Position numbers and translations under genes: made by a program. A stretch of DNA of 64,000 nucleotides, taken from positions 75,225,751-75,289,750 of the forward strand of contig JAYESD010000001.1 in the NCBI GenBank assembly GCA_036927565.1, written 5' to 3'. Of the stretch, positions 10,016-22,120 are shown piece after piece. The notes under the pieces were generated by a model. That model was given only the letters and a program-made list of their open reading frames with translations. It was not told the DNA's origin and searched no databases. How positions within the stretch are numbered: the stretch's first letter is position 1; each line of letters begins with the position of its first letter. The stretch is from Tuctoria greenei (lineage: Eukaryota; Streptophyta; Magnoliopsida; Poales; Poaceae).

Positions 10016-11418
10016 TTGTCTAAACCTATAGCTCAGCCCGCCGAACTGAGCGAAGGGGGCGAGACCAGCACCTCGAAGCTGGCGGTCCCGATGGCCCTGT
10101 TACCATGGCATCCATCAAGGGTCGTAGGTGCTGCCGAAAGCTCCGAGCAACCCAGCATGCAAGACTCCAATCCTCAAGTTAGCTCCGATGCATGGATCTC
10201 GGAGATCTGGAGCTACTTGGAAGACAATTTCCTTCCTGAAGATAATGTATCCACTGACCGGATAGTCAAATTGGCTAAAAGATACACACAGGTAGAAGGG
10301 GATCTCTACCGGCGTGGTGCCAAGGGCGTCCTAATGCAGTGGATTACAAGGGAAGAAGGTTGCGAGATCCTCGCAGAAATCCATGGAGGCGAGTGTGGAA
10401 ACCACGCGTCATCCCGCACGCTGGTCAGTAAAGCCTTCCGGCATGGCTTCTACTGGCCTACAGCGCTCCAGGATGCAACTGAGCTAGTGAAGAAATGCGA
10501 AGCATGCCAGTTTCATGCAACACAAATTTGCACACCAGCTCAGCTTCTACAAATGATACCTCCTACATGGCCTTTCGTCGTATGGGGGATGGATATCTTT
10601 GGACCTTTCCCAAGAGCCGTCGGAGGTTACAAGTTCCTGTACGTTGCCGTTGACAAGTTCACCAAATGGCCGGAAGCAACTCCAGTTGCGACAATAAACA
10701 AGCAATCAGCTATCAACTTCTTGCAGTCCATCGTATGCAGATTTGGAGTCCCAAACAAGATCATAACTGATAATAGGACCCAATTCACAAGCTCTGTGTT
10801 CCAAGGATATTGTGAAGACCTCGGCATTCAGGTCAGCTATGCTTCTGTAGCTCACCCGACAAGCAATGGCCAAGCTGAGAGAGCAAATGCAGAAATCCTA
10901 AAAGGACTCAAGATGCGCACATATGAGCGCCTGAAAAAACATGGAGCCAACTGGATCGAAGAGCTTCCGCCCACCTTGTGGGCCAACAGGGCCGGCCAAC
11001 TGGAGAGACACCCTTGTTCTTGGTGTACCGAGCTGAAGCAGTCCTTCCTCCGGAATCACCTTGGGGTCGCTCTGGGTCCAGACCTTCGACGATGCCACGC
11101 AAGACCAGCTCCAACATGAAGACCATGATCTCCTTGAAGAGGGAAGGTGCTGACCAGCTGTTCGGAATGCCCGATACCGCCAAGCTCTTCGGCGCTATCA
11201 CCAACGGCATGTTCATAGCCGATAGCTCGAGGAAGGCGATCTAGTGCTACAGAGAATACAAACTCGAGAAGGGTTAAACAAACTATCCCCCAAGCTGGGT
11301 AGGACCCTTCTAAGTGATCAAAGTATCCCGTCCCGGATGCATTCGCTTGGCAACCGAGGATGGGACACCGCTCCCTAATCCTTGGAACATTGAGCACCTC
11401 CGTAAGTTCTACACTTAA
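10016..11418 (+). pseudogene. Element B integrase
   Basis: The ORF at 10016-11119 (367 codons) carries the zinc-binding HHCC region (GGECGNHASSRTLVSKAFRH, KKCEACQFH) and the catalytic core: first Asp in VWGMDIFGPFPRAVGG, second Asp in KIITDNRTQFTSS (the usual Asn-Gly is Asn-Arg), Glu in TSNGQAERANAEILKG. After a frameshift near 10975 the C-terminal part is scattered; the final LATEDGTPLPN and WNIEHLRKFYT can be read to 11418 in other frames. It would insert the DNA copy in the nucleus. The catalytic triad is present but the C-terminal domain is broken. Confidence 0.85.
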
Positions 11419-12703
11419 TATCACGGAGGTGAGTCTGTAGTTACACGTGATGTATGTTATAGAGTCATTGTACAGAGTCGGGTAGCTCCTTCGGGAGAAC
11501 AGCCGGACCTTCCCTGGAAGGTTCGCAAAGTTCAGGCAACACCTGTCACAGTCTCATAACTAAAAGTTTATCTAGCTACCTTGGGTCAAACGAGAAACGA
11601 AACACACTTAGCCTGGTTCCGTACCCTAAGAGTGTACTTGTTTCCCCTGTACCCCGGACCTATAATGAAAGACATCATTGTGTGAAAACAGACTCCACGT
11701 GAATTTATTTTGTACAGGCTCAATATTTTTTATTTTTCTCTTTCTTGTCTATAACAAAGTTGTGCAATTCTTAAGAAACTTTAGCTCGACCAATTCATGT
11801 ATAGAGTCGCATTGTAGATTCTTTCGGGTCTAAACATTGTCAATGGTCTACTCGTCTGAATGCCGCCAAGCCAATCTAGGTCCAGAGTGTGCTATCGACT
11901 TAGCCTAGTCGTGCACCCTAAGTACGCCACTCTACCTACACCCCGGCAGGCCGAAGTAAGGCAAGTCCAGAAACGATCAGACCTGGATGAAACAAGCCAG
12001 TGCACTTGAGTGTATGTAGAGTTGCGTTTGACCTAATGATTTCTCAGGAATACTAAGTCGCAATTGAGTTATAGATAGGAAATGGATTTTACTATTTTTC
12101 TTGACTTCAGTGTGCAGAAAAAATAAAGATCCCATGATGATGGCGAATGAAGATGGAGCTAACAAAGCTTCGACATCCCCTAAGGTGGTTTGTTGTCGAT
12201 GTTTCAAACATTGATAGCGAGATTCACTGGAGCTACTATGTTCAGGTAAAGCCAGTGGGCCAGCCGTCAACATAAAGAAAAGATGGTGGGAAGACTCCCC
12301 AGTGGGGTCTGCTGTCGACGCACTGCGTGTTGACAGTGGTCACTGCCGAAGCTACCAAGCTCCGACACCCCAGAGGATTAACCGTTGATGCTCTAGGCAT
12401 TGACAAGGGTCACTGCTAGAGCTACTAAGCTCCGACAACCTCAGGGGGCCCCTACTATTGGCGACTTCGGACATACAGACTACAAGTTTGAAGCACGCAA
12501 GTCTTTAACAAAGTGCTACATCCTCTTGGTACATGTTCACAATCAAATTGTGTACATCTTCCAGGGGGACAAGTGGGACAAAGGTGTTGAAGACAAAAAA
12601 TGAAATTCATAAAAAACATGGATTTCATTTATCTGGATACAAGAAATTACAAAATTGGAGAAAAAGAAGAGAGGATACAAGCGGGAGCTACAAAGAGATA
12701 GTC
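11419..12703 (+). other. Element B spacer between integrase and antisense gene
   Basis: I see no credible ORF. The stretch aligns by eye with A (19509-20172 plus 45799-46248): the shared blocks include ACAGACTCCACGTG (11688-11701), the AGTACGCCACTCTACCTACA-like string at about 11921-11940, and a run of tandem repeats near the 3' side. An ORF on the minus strand (11977-12273) has no recognisable motif. Confidence 0.6.
12140..12450 (+). repeat. Degenerate tandem repeats with AGCTACCAAGCTCCGAC core
   Basis: The motif GAGCTAMYAAGCTYCGACA recurs at about 12157, 12348 and 12420, alternating with a GTCGAYGC...ATTGACA block. The core GGAGCTACCAAGCTCC is an inverted repeat. A has the same motif twice at about 45880 and 45945. 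The copies are uneven and decayed. Confidence 0.55.
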
Positions 12704-15700
12704 CTAGACCCTATGGACGAAAGAGGCGACCTTCTGGGCAACCTCCGACACGCTGGCTTTGGTGGCTTTCCCCTCTCCGTCGATGGGGCCTTCAAGCACC
12801 GGGTCCAGTGGGAAGTGAGGGTCCCGACTTGTGTAGCACGTCAGCATAAACTCTACGACGTTCTTCGCCAGGGATTGTCCTTCAGTTTCCAGCTGATACA
12901 CGATGACATCGCCCATCTTGGTGAGCTTGTTGCCCACTGAGCTTAACGCTTGCAACGCATGGTCCAGCCCCGGCTCTGGGTCATCCGGACGCACAGGACT
13001 AAAACCCATTGGCGTCAGCGCATCGTTGGCTTTGCCCAAGAAGTCCCAAACTTGTTGGAACTCCGTAGCCCTCGAGCCTCGCATCTATTCCAGGGATCTT
13101 CGCCGCAAGCTCTGAATTCTCCCGGGCAAGGCGCTCAACCTCTTTGGCGTTCTGCTGAATCTTTTCACCAACCTTCCTTTCGAGTTTATTGAGCTCCTCC
13201 TCCTCCTGGAGGTGGATCTTGTTCCGGCGGTCGACCAGGTCCTTCTCCCGGCCCCGCACCTTCTTCTCCTTGGCAGTAATTTCATTCTTCCTCTTGTGGA
13301 GGTCATGTCCCCGCTGCCAGGCCTTCTTCTTCTCCTTCTAGCAGTGCTCCTCCAGCTTCTTGGTGCGCTCCGCGAGACTCTTGTCACCCAGAGTTAGCCT
13401 CTGAGTAAGCTCCTCCTCCCTCTTCACGAGGTCATCCCGCAACTCTAGGAGTTTTTGCTCTTCATCTTCGAGCTTTCTCTCCTGCTCCTCAAGAGCCTCC
13501 CGGCGCTTGATGAGATTGTTGTGTATTGCGTCGAGCTTCTCTTGGCGATCATTTTCTGCATCATTATTAGCTATGGCCTGTTCGTAAATGGCTCGGGACT
13601 GGTTGTCAAGGGATTGCGTCATTCTTTCCCTCTCGTCGAGCAGCTGGCCCCAGTAGTCCATCAGGGCCTTCTCCTTCTTCACCCACTCCCTGTCGTCAGC
13701 CAGCCTGGTTTGCGCCAGCTTGGTCTCGAATTGGAGCCGGTTGCGCCACCTCCTAAGAGTTTGGCGCTCCTCCTCGAGGGCCTTGCTGTCGTGGTAGAAG
13801 GCCAGCTGCACTTGACGAAGGCTGGAGCAGGCGTTGTCAATACACAATGACAGAGGGATCGGTTCCGTACCTGTCGGGGTCCTCTCCACTAGTTCGAGTA
13901 GGTTTTCCATATCAAAAATTGGGTCCCACTCTACAAGAGCGGTCCCCTGAGCTTCCACGGCCCTAGGGCTGCCCTCCGGGATAGCCTCGGCTACCACCGA
14001 GGAAGGTCCTGCAACAGAAGTTTCGACCTCCGCAGTTGACTCCGAAAGTCCCGTCGCCAGGTCATCAACAACTGGTCACTCAGGCGGGGGGCCGGCAGCT
14101 TCATCTTGGCACCCTGGCTCAAGCGCGGGCACCTCTGGGACAGGCGTTGAAGATTTGGCCATAGCTGAAGCCACTCCCGGCTCCGACGCTGGCGCCTCCT
14201 CCACCGCCGGCTCAGGCGCTGGCGCTTCGACCATCATGGGCTCGGGCGTCGGCACTTCTGTAGCAACCGACTCAGGTGCTTGAACTTCTTCGATGACCAG
14301 CACAGGCGCCTGAACTTCATCAACCACCGGCTCTACCGTCGGGGCTTCATCAACACCCGACTCTACCGCTGGGGCTTCGTCAACCACCGGCTCCACTGTC
14401 GGGGCCTCAACAATGTCCGGCTCTAGGGCTGGGACTGCAACTACCTCTGGCCCTGAGGCTGGAGCGTTCATCATCTCAACATCCAAACCCCGAGCTTCAA
14501 CCTCTGGGGCTGGTGCCCCTGGTACATCTTCATTTCCATGGTCCGACGCTACCACGGGAGCTTCAGGGGATGAGTCGAGGTCCAGGACCACGACAGCCGG
14601 TGTTGGGGCTGCCGCGACCTCAGCCACCACCTGGGGTGGCGCTAGGTTTGGAGCCGGAGCCTCTGCCTGCACAGCCTCAGCTGCCGCTGCAGGAACCGGA
14701 GCTTCAGCTCCTTTCTTGGGGACCTTGCAGATGAAGGACAAGGAAACTCAAATCATGATTCCAGCAAAAACAACCAACTGAGGTAAGAAACCTAATTTAC
14801 CTCGGAAGGCCTCTGCTCCATCTAGCGCGGAACCTCTTCCCCGGACGCTCGGGGCCGGACCCTATCGCCACTGACGTGGTATCTTCAGAAGGTTCCCGAG
14901 AGCTTGCTACTGCCATTGGCGTCGCCTTGGTTGAGGCCCCCCTTGACTGAGAAGGACCCCCGGACCTGGATCCGTCAGCAGACCCTGGTACCAGAGCCAC
15001 ATGGCCAGAGCTAGCACCCCGGGGAGATGCCGATGCTGGGGTAGTTGCCGCCGTTGAAGACCTTCCCCTCTGGGGAGAAGGAGCTGCTGCAGAAGGAGCA
15101 GGTCTGACGGACCTCCCGTCAGAGTGCTTCAACTTCCTCTAACGGCTCGAGGGCTCGGCCAATTCTTTGCCCTTGCCCACGACTTCAACTCTTCGTCTCG
15201 AGGCGGAAGGGGGACCACCTTCAGAAGCCCCGGGGATCGCCAACCTGGTGATCAGACGCTTCTCAACTTCATCAAGGTCGTCAAGCACCGACATCATCCG
15301 TCGGAGCTCCCTACTGAACTCTGCCTCCATGTTCAGAGGGAGGAAAGCCGTCGGCGGAGTCAAGTCGTCATCCTCGATGTCGATGTCATGCTGGAACTTC
15401 ATGAGGTGAAACTCCAAAGTTGTGCCTTCCATTTGGACTTCAAACCGGTCTCAATCCGGTCGTCGTCCATCACGCTGTTGAGGGCCCAGGAAAGCTTCTC
15501 CCTCTTCTTCAGTGGAGCCCACCTTTTGACTAGGAAGTTGCGGAATACCACCTGGGGAGTCACCCCTCCCTCCACATATTGGCGGATCCTAGTCAGAGTA
15601 GGGTTGAAGGCGTCCGATAGTACCAGAAATTTCCTCCAAGCCTCAGTGTTGAAGTTTGGGAGGCCTTCGGGCAGCTCGAGCTTCTCATGCTCCTCCGCCC

Positions 15701-16179
15701 TGATGACAATCCAATCCTTCTTCCAATCGTCCCACTTGCTAGAAGGAACGACCACAAGTACTTGTACAGGCACTTCTTGTGCTTCACAAAATAATAGAAG
15801 CCAAGGTACTCGCCAATTTTGCCGGTGGTGTGGATGGTGAAGAAGGTGCGGAAGAGCTCGACGCAGGGGGAATGCCCACCCACATCTCGCAGAAATGGAC
15901 AAAGATCGACACCAAAAGAATGGAGTGGGGGCCAAGGTGGTACAGCTGCAGACCGTAGAAGTCTAGCAGCATCAAGAGAAAAGTGGAGAAGGGTGGGATC
16001 AGTCCCACCATTGCGTACGCGGAGAAGTACACCATGTCACCGGCATGCTCCTTCTTGAACGGAAGCTTGCTGGCGTGGACCAGGTGATTGAAGGAGTCAC
16101 TAGGCCACCCCATGAGGGTCCGAACCTTCTTCAGATCACCGTCGGTCTTAAGGCGGCTCTTGCAGAGTCCCAACTCCAT
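12704..16179 (-). pseudogene. Antisense extra gene of element B (PF04195-like domain, coiled coil, one intron)
   Basis: Read on the minus strand, opposite to gag-pol. ATG at 16179 opens MELGLCKSRLKTDGDLKKV. A hydrophobic block follows (AMVGLIPPFSTFLLMLLDFY, GLQLYHLGPHSILLVSIFVH, then the PCVELFRTFF region), typical of the 'putative gypsy type transposon' family PF04195. A Ser/Arg-rich region ends at an intron (about 14724-14800: donor GAG/GTAAATT, acceptor near TCTGCAAG). Exon 2 holds Ala/Pro/Glu repeats (14741-14076), a long Glu/Lys/Arg coiled coil (13997 to about 13100) and a conserved C-terminal domain (VWDFLGKANDALTPMGF to SRDPHFPLDPVLEGP, to 12704). Frameshifts or stops near 15880, 15750, 15420, 15139, 14076, 13338 and 13080 break it. 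Its function is unknown; it is not needed for the gag-pol chemistry as far as known. Confidence 0.75.
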
Positions 16180-16665
16180 CGCAGCACAACAGGGCGAGAG
16201 ATGAAAAGCTGGCTAAAGTTTGGAGGATTCGAGCGCAAGTTCAAATGAAAGCGTGAAGGATCCCCAAACGGTGCGCGCTTTCCTTCTTAAGTAAGCCCTC
16301 ACAACTCTTGGATGGAAACCGTAGAGGAGCCGTCGATACAGTTCAAAACTTCACCCTGCCAATGACAAGGGGGCCCGGGGCCACCCCGACGATCAAGTCG
16401 AAGTCCTTACCCCATGTGAACGGTTGGAATCGATACAGTTTGTGTATCGGGAACCGGCGACCTTCAATTGTGTGAGATCCGCATGCTCACATCTCACCTG
16501 CCGCATCCTGGATGTGCCACGCGGCGTCTGTTTAACTACGAACTACCGCCAATGGCACATCTGAAGACCCTTGAAGACATGGTTCAAAAACTGAAGCATG
16601 GACCCACCTCTGGCAGAACGACTTTATCCAAAAGGTCTCTCCCAGAGGTGGGCCCAGGGGGCCAC
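16180..16665 (-). promoter_or_regulatory. Likely promoter and leader of B's antisense gene, ending at the polypurine tract
   Basis: About 110 bases upstream of the antisense ATG, the plus-strand string CTTTCCTTCTTAAGTAAGCC (16278-16297) is conserved in A at 49736-49755, as are blocks further out (CACCCCGACGA; CCTTCAATTG). Conservation of non-coding sequence in the same place in two copies suggests a minus-strand promoter; this is inference. The polypurine tract GAGGTGGGCCCAGGGGGCCAC (16645-16665) primes plus-strand synthesis just before the 3' LTR. Confidence 0.45.
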
Positions 16666-17531
16666 TGTCGGTATTCCGCGTACCGTATACCCCTTGGGAC
16701 TGCAAAAAGACCAAAGGAACTTCACCTGTCCGAGTTGAAGATCTCCGAAGGCCCCATGTGTCATACGGGACCGGACCTGCCTCCCTTCTATGGTTAGTCC
16801 CGGTGCTGCCACATGTATACAGCGACCGGAGCTACGTCCCACACATGGGAATGTTCCGGGCTAAATACCTACACGGCACCTCCGGACCTAACCCACGATA
16901 GAGGGAAGCTCCATTACCGACACGTGTACATCTGCACCGGACCTACCTGTCCCAGAGGAAAAGCTCCAAAGCTGCCACGTGTCCAACCGCCGGACCTTTA
17001 GCCTCAACGATCAGACTCGTGGACCCCCAACGGCTCGGACCTTCAAGGGACAATCAAAGACTTCAAGACCCGATTAAGTGTCATTAATACCATATTAATG
17101 ACACACGATCGGAAGGCCCTTAATACCAGTAATGGCACTATCAAGGCTCGTTAACACGCTATTAAGGGTAATTAACCTCATTAATTGTGTATTAAGCATC
17201 AGTAACCGCCAGGGCCATATGTCGGGCCAGGCTAACGGTGTAACGACCAGTCCTTGTACTATAAAAGGACTAGTCGAGCGATACACAAGAAGGGTTCTTC
17301 CATACTTCTCCCATACTCAGCTCTGACACACACTCGCAAGTGCTCAGACGCTCAGTACAACAACTACACACCCCGTGGAGTAGGGTATTAAGCTTAGGCG
17401 GTCCGAACCACGTAAATCCTCGTGTCTATTTGCCATCGTGTTCAGAATCTCCGTGCGCCCATTACCGAACTACAAACTCTGCGGTCTACCTATGGTAGTA
17501 CCGGGAGAATTGCCGAAACCATACTCCGACA
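16666..17531 (+). repeat. Element B 3' LTR
   Basis: It runs TGTCGGTATT to ATACTCCGACA. It has a TATA box at 17259-17268 and the G-box array at 16755-16981. I count about 28 differences from the 5' copy over the first 370 aligned bases, so B is older than C and D. Confidence 0.9.
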
Positions 17532-17536
17532 AATTC
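17532..17536. repeat. Target-site duplication of element B, right copy (AATTC)
   Basis: AATTC exactly matches the left copy at 4538-4542. Confidence 0.88.
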
Positions 17537-18254
17537 AATCTAGAATTCATGTCGAGACAAGCAATTAAAAGTCAAGCATTGGCTGAATTTGTGGCGGAGT
17601 GGACTCCCTCTCCATCAAACCTTGTGGGCCACAATGAGCAGAAACCAGATCTCAAAGTTCCGGTATTCACTAAGCCTCACTGGACCCTCTACTTCGAGAG
17701 CTCTGTGCAGAAGGAGGGGGCCAGAGCTGGAATCCTTCTCCTGGCTCCGACCAGAGAGAAGGTCAAGTACATTGTACACCTTGATTTCAATGCAATCAAT
17801 AATATGGCGGAGTATGAAGCCCTCGTTTATGGACTCCAGGTGGCACTATCTTACGGTGCCAAACAGCTGTTGGTGAAGGGAGATTCACAACTCGTCATCA
17901 AGCAAGTGAAAGGTGAATGTTCCTGCAACAATTCTCAGTTAGATGCTTACCTCCTTGAAATCCAGAGGCTTCAGAAGGACATCAAAGTCCTGGATCTTTA
18001 TCATATTTAGCGCCTTCATAACTCCAAAGCTGATGAACTCTCGACAAAAGCCTCAACCGGAGCTTTGGCTCCTGAAGGAATCTTCGTCAGGAGGTTATCA
18101 AAACCAACAACTCAGCCTGCCGAACTGAGCAAAGGGGGGCGAGACCAGCACCTCGAAGTTGGCAGTCCTGGTGTCCCTGTTACCATGGCGTTCACCAAGG
18201 GTCGTAGGTGCTGGCAGAAGCTCCGAGCAACCCATCACGCAAGACTCAGAAGCT
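17537..18254 (+). pseudogene. Element A archaeal-type RNase H (resumes after B)
   Basis: An open frame from the junction to 18008 continues A's RNase H region: EFMSRQAIKSQALAEFVAEW, then the second RNase H: HWTLYFESSVQKEGARAG (first catalytic Asp replaced by Glu, GAC to GAG), NNMAEYEALVYGLQVALSYG and QLLVKGDSQLVIKQVKGE. LDAYLLEIQRLQKDIKVLDL follows up to a stop at 18008-18010. The connector to integrase (STKASTGALAPEGIFVRRL) is in frame after the stop. It is better preserved than B's beyond the third acidic residue. Confidence 0.85.
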
Positions 18255-19508
18255 CAAGTTAGCTCCGATGCATGGATCTTGGAGATCTGGAGCTACTTGA
18301 ATGACAATATCCTTCCTGAACAAAGTGTATATGCTGACCGGAATGTCAGATTGGCTAAAAGATACACGTTGGTAGAAGGGGATCTCTACCAATGCGGTGC
18401 CAATGGCATCCTAATGCGGTGCATTGCAAGGGAAGAAGGCCACGATCTCCTCACGGAAATCCATGGAGATGAGTGCGGGAACCACGCATCTCTCGCACGC
18501 TGGTTGGTAAAGCCTTCTGACATGGCTTTTACTAGCGTACAACACTTCAAGATGCGGTTGAGCTAGTGAAAAAAATATGAAGCGTGTTAGTTTCACGCCA
18601 AATAGATTCACACACCAGCTCAATCACTACAAATGATACCTCCTACATGGCCATTCGCTGTGTGGGGCATGGACATCTTGGGACCTTTCCCAAAAGCCGT
18701 CGGAGGTTGCAGGTTCCTATATGTTGCCATCGACAAGTTCACCAAGTGGCCGGAAGCAACTCTAGTAGTAACAATCAACAAACAATCAGCAATAAAATTC
18801 TTGAAGTCCATTATATGCAGATTTGGAGTCCTAAAAAAAGTCATAACTGACAATGAAACTCAATTCACAAGTGCTGCATTCCAAGAATATTGCGAAGACC
18901 TCGGCATTCAACTTAGCTACGCTTCAGTAGATAATCCAGCAAGCAATGGACAAGCCGAGAGAGCAAACATAGAAATCTTAAAAGGACTCAAGACGCGCAC
19001 GTACGAGCCCTTGAAAAATCACAGAGCTAACTGGATTGAAGAGCTTTCATCCACATTATAGGCGAATAGGACAATACCTAATTGGTCAACTGGGGAGACT
19101 ACATTCTTCTTGCTGTGGGGAGCTGAAGCACTCCTTCATCCGGAGATCACCTTGGGGTCCCTCTGAGTCTGGACCTTCGATAAAGTCACACAAGACAAGC
19201 TCCGGCATGAAGACCTTGACCTCGTCGACGAGGGAAGGTGCCAAGCAGCTGTTCGGAATGCACGTTATCGCCGAGCGCTCCAGAGCTACCATCAAAGGCA
19301 TGTGCTTGACCGTTATCTTGAAGAAGGCGAATTGGTGCTCCGGAAGATTCTATCTCGTGAAGGGATGAACAAACTTTCCCCCAGCTGGGAGGGTCCCTTC
19401 CGAGTCATTAAAGTATCCCGACCAGGATGCGTTCGCTTAGCAACAGAGGATGGGACCCCACTTCCCAATCATTGGAACATCGAGCACCTCCGTAAGTTTT
19501 ATGCTTAG
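18255..19508 (+). pseudogene. Element A integrase
   Basis: The zinc-binding part (18255-18566: EIWSYLNDNILPEQSVYADR, IHGDECGNHAS) is followed by a frameshift near 18500. The catalytic core ORF (18633-19061) has Asp in VWGMDILGPFPKAVGG, Asp in KVITDNETQFTSAAFQ and Glu in ASNGQAERANIEILKG. The C-terminal domain is intact in a third frame (19302-19508): RYLEEGELVLRKIL, LSPSWEGPFRVIKVSRPG and WNIEHLRKFYA before a TAG. Stops at 18564-18566 and 19059-19061 and frameshifts prevent function. Confidence 0.85.
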
Positions 19509-20172
19509 AATCATGGAGGTGAGTATGTAGTTACACACAATGCATGTTGTAAAGTCATTATACAGAGACGAGCAAGTCCTCCAAGAGAACATCCTGACCC
19601 CTCCGGGAGGGTCCGGGAAGTTCCAGTAACACTTGACACAGTCATAGCACTAAAGGTGTAAATACTTGCTCTGGGCTAGCACAAGATGTATAGCACATTT
19701 AGCTTGGTCCAGCAAACTAAGTGTGTCCTTGTCTCCCCTGTAATTCGGACCTATAATGAAAGGCATTGTTGTGTGAAAACAGACTCCACGTGCATTTACC
19801 TTTTGTGCAAGGCTCAATATAAAAAATTATTTTTACTCCGCTCGTCTATAATAAAGTTGTGCAAATCTTTTTGAACATTGTTTCAAGTAATTCACATGCA
19901 TTACAAGCCTTATTGATAGTCTTTTTGGATCTTAACATCGCTGCATAGTCTACTTGCCTGAACGCCAAGCCATCATAGGTCCGGAGTACGCTGTCGACTT
20001 AGCCTTGTCCTGCAACCTAAGTATGCCACTCTACCTACACCCCGACAGGCTTAGTAGGGTGAGTACTAAAAAGGCATGTAGATCTAAATAGATTATATCA
20101 AAATGCTCGTTATCATGCTGAGTTTCTTCGGGCTCAAAGTTCAAATAAGAACAATAAGCCACAACTAATCTA
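19509..20172 (+). other. Element A spacer after integrase, up to element C
   Basis: Non-coding. It contains one copy of the GC-rich palindrome CCCCTCCGGGAGGGTCC (19599-19615), also found in the RNase H linker. It matches B's spacer in blocks such as ACAGACTCCACGTG and CTACCTACACCCC. An ORF at 19686-19874 has no recognisable features. Confidence 0.6.
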
Positions 20173-20177
20173 TAGAC
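20173..20177. repeat. Target-site duplication of element C, left copy (TAGAC)
   Basis: TAGAC precedes C. The partner TATAC is at 45794-45798, on the far side of D, because D inserted at C's edge. There is one mismatch. Confidence 0.65.
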
Positions 20178-22120
20178 TATGACGCCCGGTTCCGAAAAAA
20201 GAACCAAGATAACGCATATGTGTGCCCAGGATGTTCAACACACATACACGAGTGCATTCACAAAAGAGTATACAGAAAATTACCACAAGACAAGATTAAT
20301 TAAACAAATTTTATTACACGAACCATATTATCCTCAAATACAACCTCTAATGAATATTTATGACAAGTTCAACTAATGCAGTGGAAATGAACTAATTAAG
20401 CAACTAGGCAAACTAAACAGCTAGGCAGCATAAGCAATAGGGTATAGCACAGCTCCAATCAACACCACAGGTAAAGCTGATGGTAGACACGGCCTAGAAC
20501 TCCGCATTATAACCATTAAACTCCCAATCCTGACCTGCAACTGTTGGGGGGATTGCAAGAGTTAGTACATGTCGTACTCAGCAAGTGTGGAAAGTATGAC
20601 ATGTGGCTGATTCAAATGACGACAATAATAATGGCTAAGTGCTGAAAAGTACATCAAAACATTTGAAAAGCAATGTACATCATGTATGTGAAATAAACCC
20701 ATCATAAGAATAAGTAATATCATAATACCAGCCCATAATTCACCATCCTCATCCATAATTCCAAATTTCACCATTTGCCAATAACCATATTCAATACTAG
20801 AAATTAAATCCATAACCATAATACCAACCATAACCATCCCAAATACCATCCAAATACTGATTACCCTCTAATCATGGAAGTTGTCCAGGTGCTCATAACC
20901 GGGAGCACGGTTATCATGATAGTTTTAATACTCTGCAGAGTTTGTACCACTTTACCCACGTGTTTGTGATTTCGTCACCTTTCGATGACTAGAACCTCTA
21001 TTATGTCGTCTCACACTTCCGTCGGTGTGTGGCCAAGAGATCACATAATAGCCTTTACAAAGGGATTACTAGCCTATTTAGACCCCATAGAGGTTTCATC
21101 GGTGGCAATGTCTCCTACAGAGCACATATTCAACCAAGGGCCCCCTCTTGAGCCATTCGGATCCCAGGGTAGTCCCACCAACCATGAACAAACCCAATCC
21201 GACTACCCCTTCCCCGAGCATCCACAATGGTCCAAACAGCACTAGCAAAGCCCTAATTAATCAGCTGCGCCGCACCCATACTTGGCCTCGTGGTGGCACT
21301 CTAGTCCTGGCTTATTCTCGCATGAACCGGTCCTTAGATCTAAAGCAAGTAACCACCATATCATCCAAACCATCCACATACCAGGCTTGCTTAGATCACC
21401 CATTACCGCGTTACATTAACTAGTTCATGTTAATCATAATCTCATAAATGCATAATTAAATTGAGTGATATAGTCGTTTTCCCATCCCAATTAATTAAGT
21501 GAAGCAAAAGGGTAAAATGTCGTTCCCGACTCTCTACCATATTTTCCAGGTGACAAGGGTGGGTAAACAAAGCTAGTAAACTTCCTAATCATAGGATTCC
21601 CATCAATTTGACACAGCATGCAGTTTGCAAACAAAACATTTATTTTAAAAACAGGACCAATATGCTTCAAGGACACTTGCCTTGCTCTTGCTGTTGATTA
21701 GGGTCAAAGCCTTCAAACTCTTGGTACTGTAGATCCTCTACGGCACTCTCTAGCGCAACTCCGTCTAATCCACACAATAAACATACAAGATAAGAAACAC
21801 AATCAAAGAGTGCACAAATATTACTCAAGATGACATGACATGCATGATTAATGCAAATGCAAGGTAGAACTTGTTAATAGATTGCTTTAATGGTCAATAA
21901 CTAGTTCTAATAGCTTTTAACAAGTTTATACAGGTTTAGATGTGATTAGATCAAATTTTAAAATTAATTCAACACAATTTAACCAGAAAGATCGGACTAG
22001 TCCGCTATGGACCGGACAAGTCCGCCCTCTGTGAGATCAGCAGATTAGGGTTTTCTAGATCGATGTGAATTTGGAGATTAGGGGTTGAATTCTCGTAAGG
22101 AAAAGATAATATAAGGTATA

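Larger units (their letters stand above)
4543..17531 (+). mobile_element. Element B: Tat-lineage LTR retrotransposon inserted in element A
   Basis: LTRs lie at 4543-5390 and 16666-17531, flanked by AATTC. The order is PBS, gag, protease, RT, gypsy RNase H, archaeal-type RNase H, integrase, spacer with tandem repeats, antisense gene, polypurine tract, 3' LTR. It is a close relative of A: both share the coding layout, the RNase H linker, the antisense gene and the U3 design, but their LTRs are distinct, so B is not a duplicate of A. It is 12,989 bp long and more complete than A, yet broken by many stops. Confidence 0.92.

Noticed and set aside
15124..15840. Long plus-strand ORF (238 codons) in B
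   Set aside because: It lies opposite the PF04195-like/coiled-coil antisense gene, has no homology of its own, and its reading is explained by the codon pattern of the other strand. Similar shadow ORFs at 13455-13850, 14413-14781, 47464-47997 and 48537-48902 were dropped for the same reason.
313..17531. A and B as one long element or a tandem duplication
   Set aside because: B has its own LTR pair and an exact AATTC duplication inside A's RNase H reading, and the LTRs of A and B differ in sequence.
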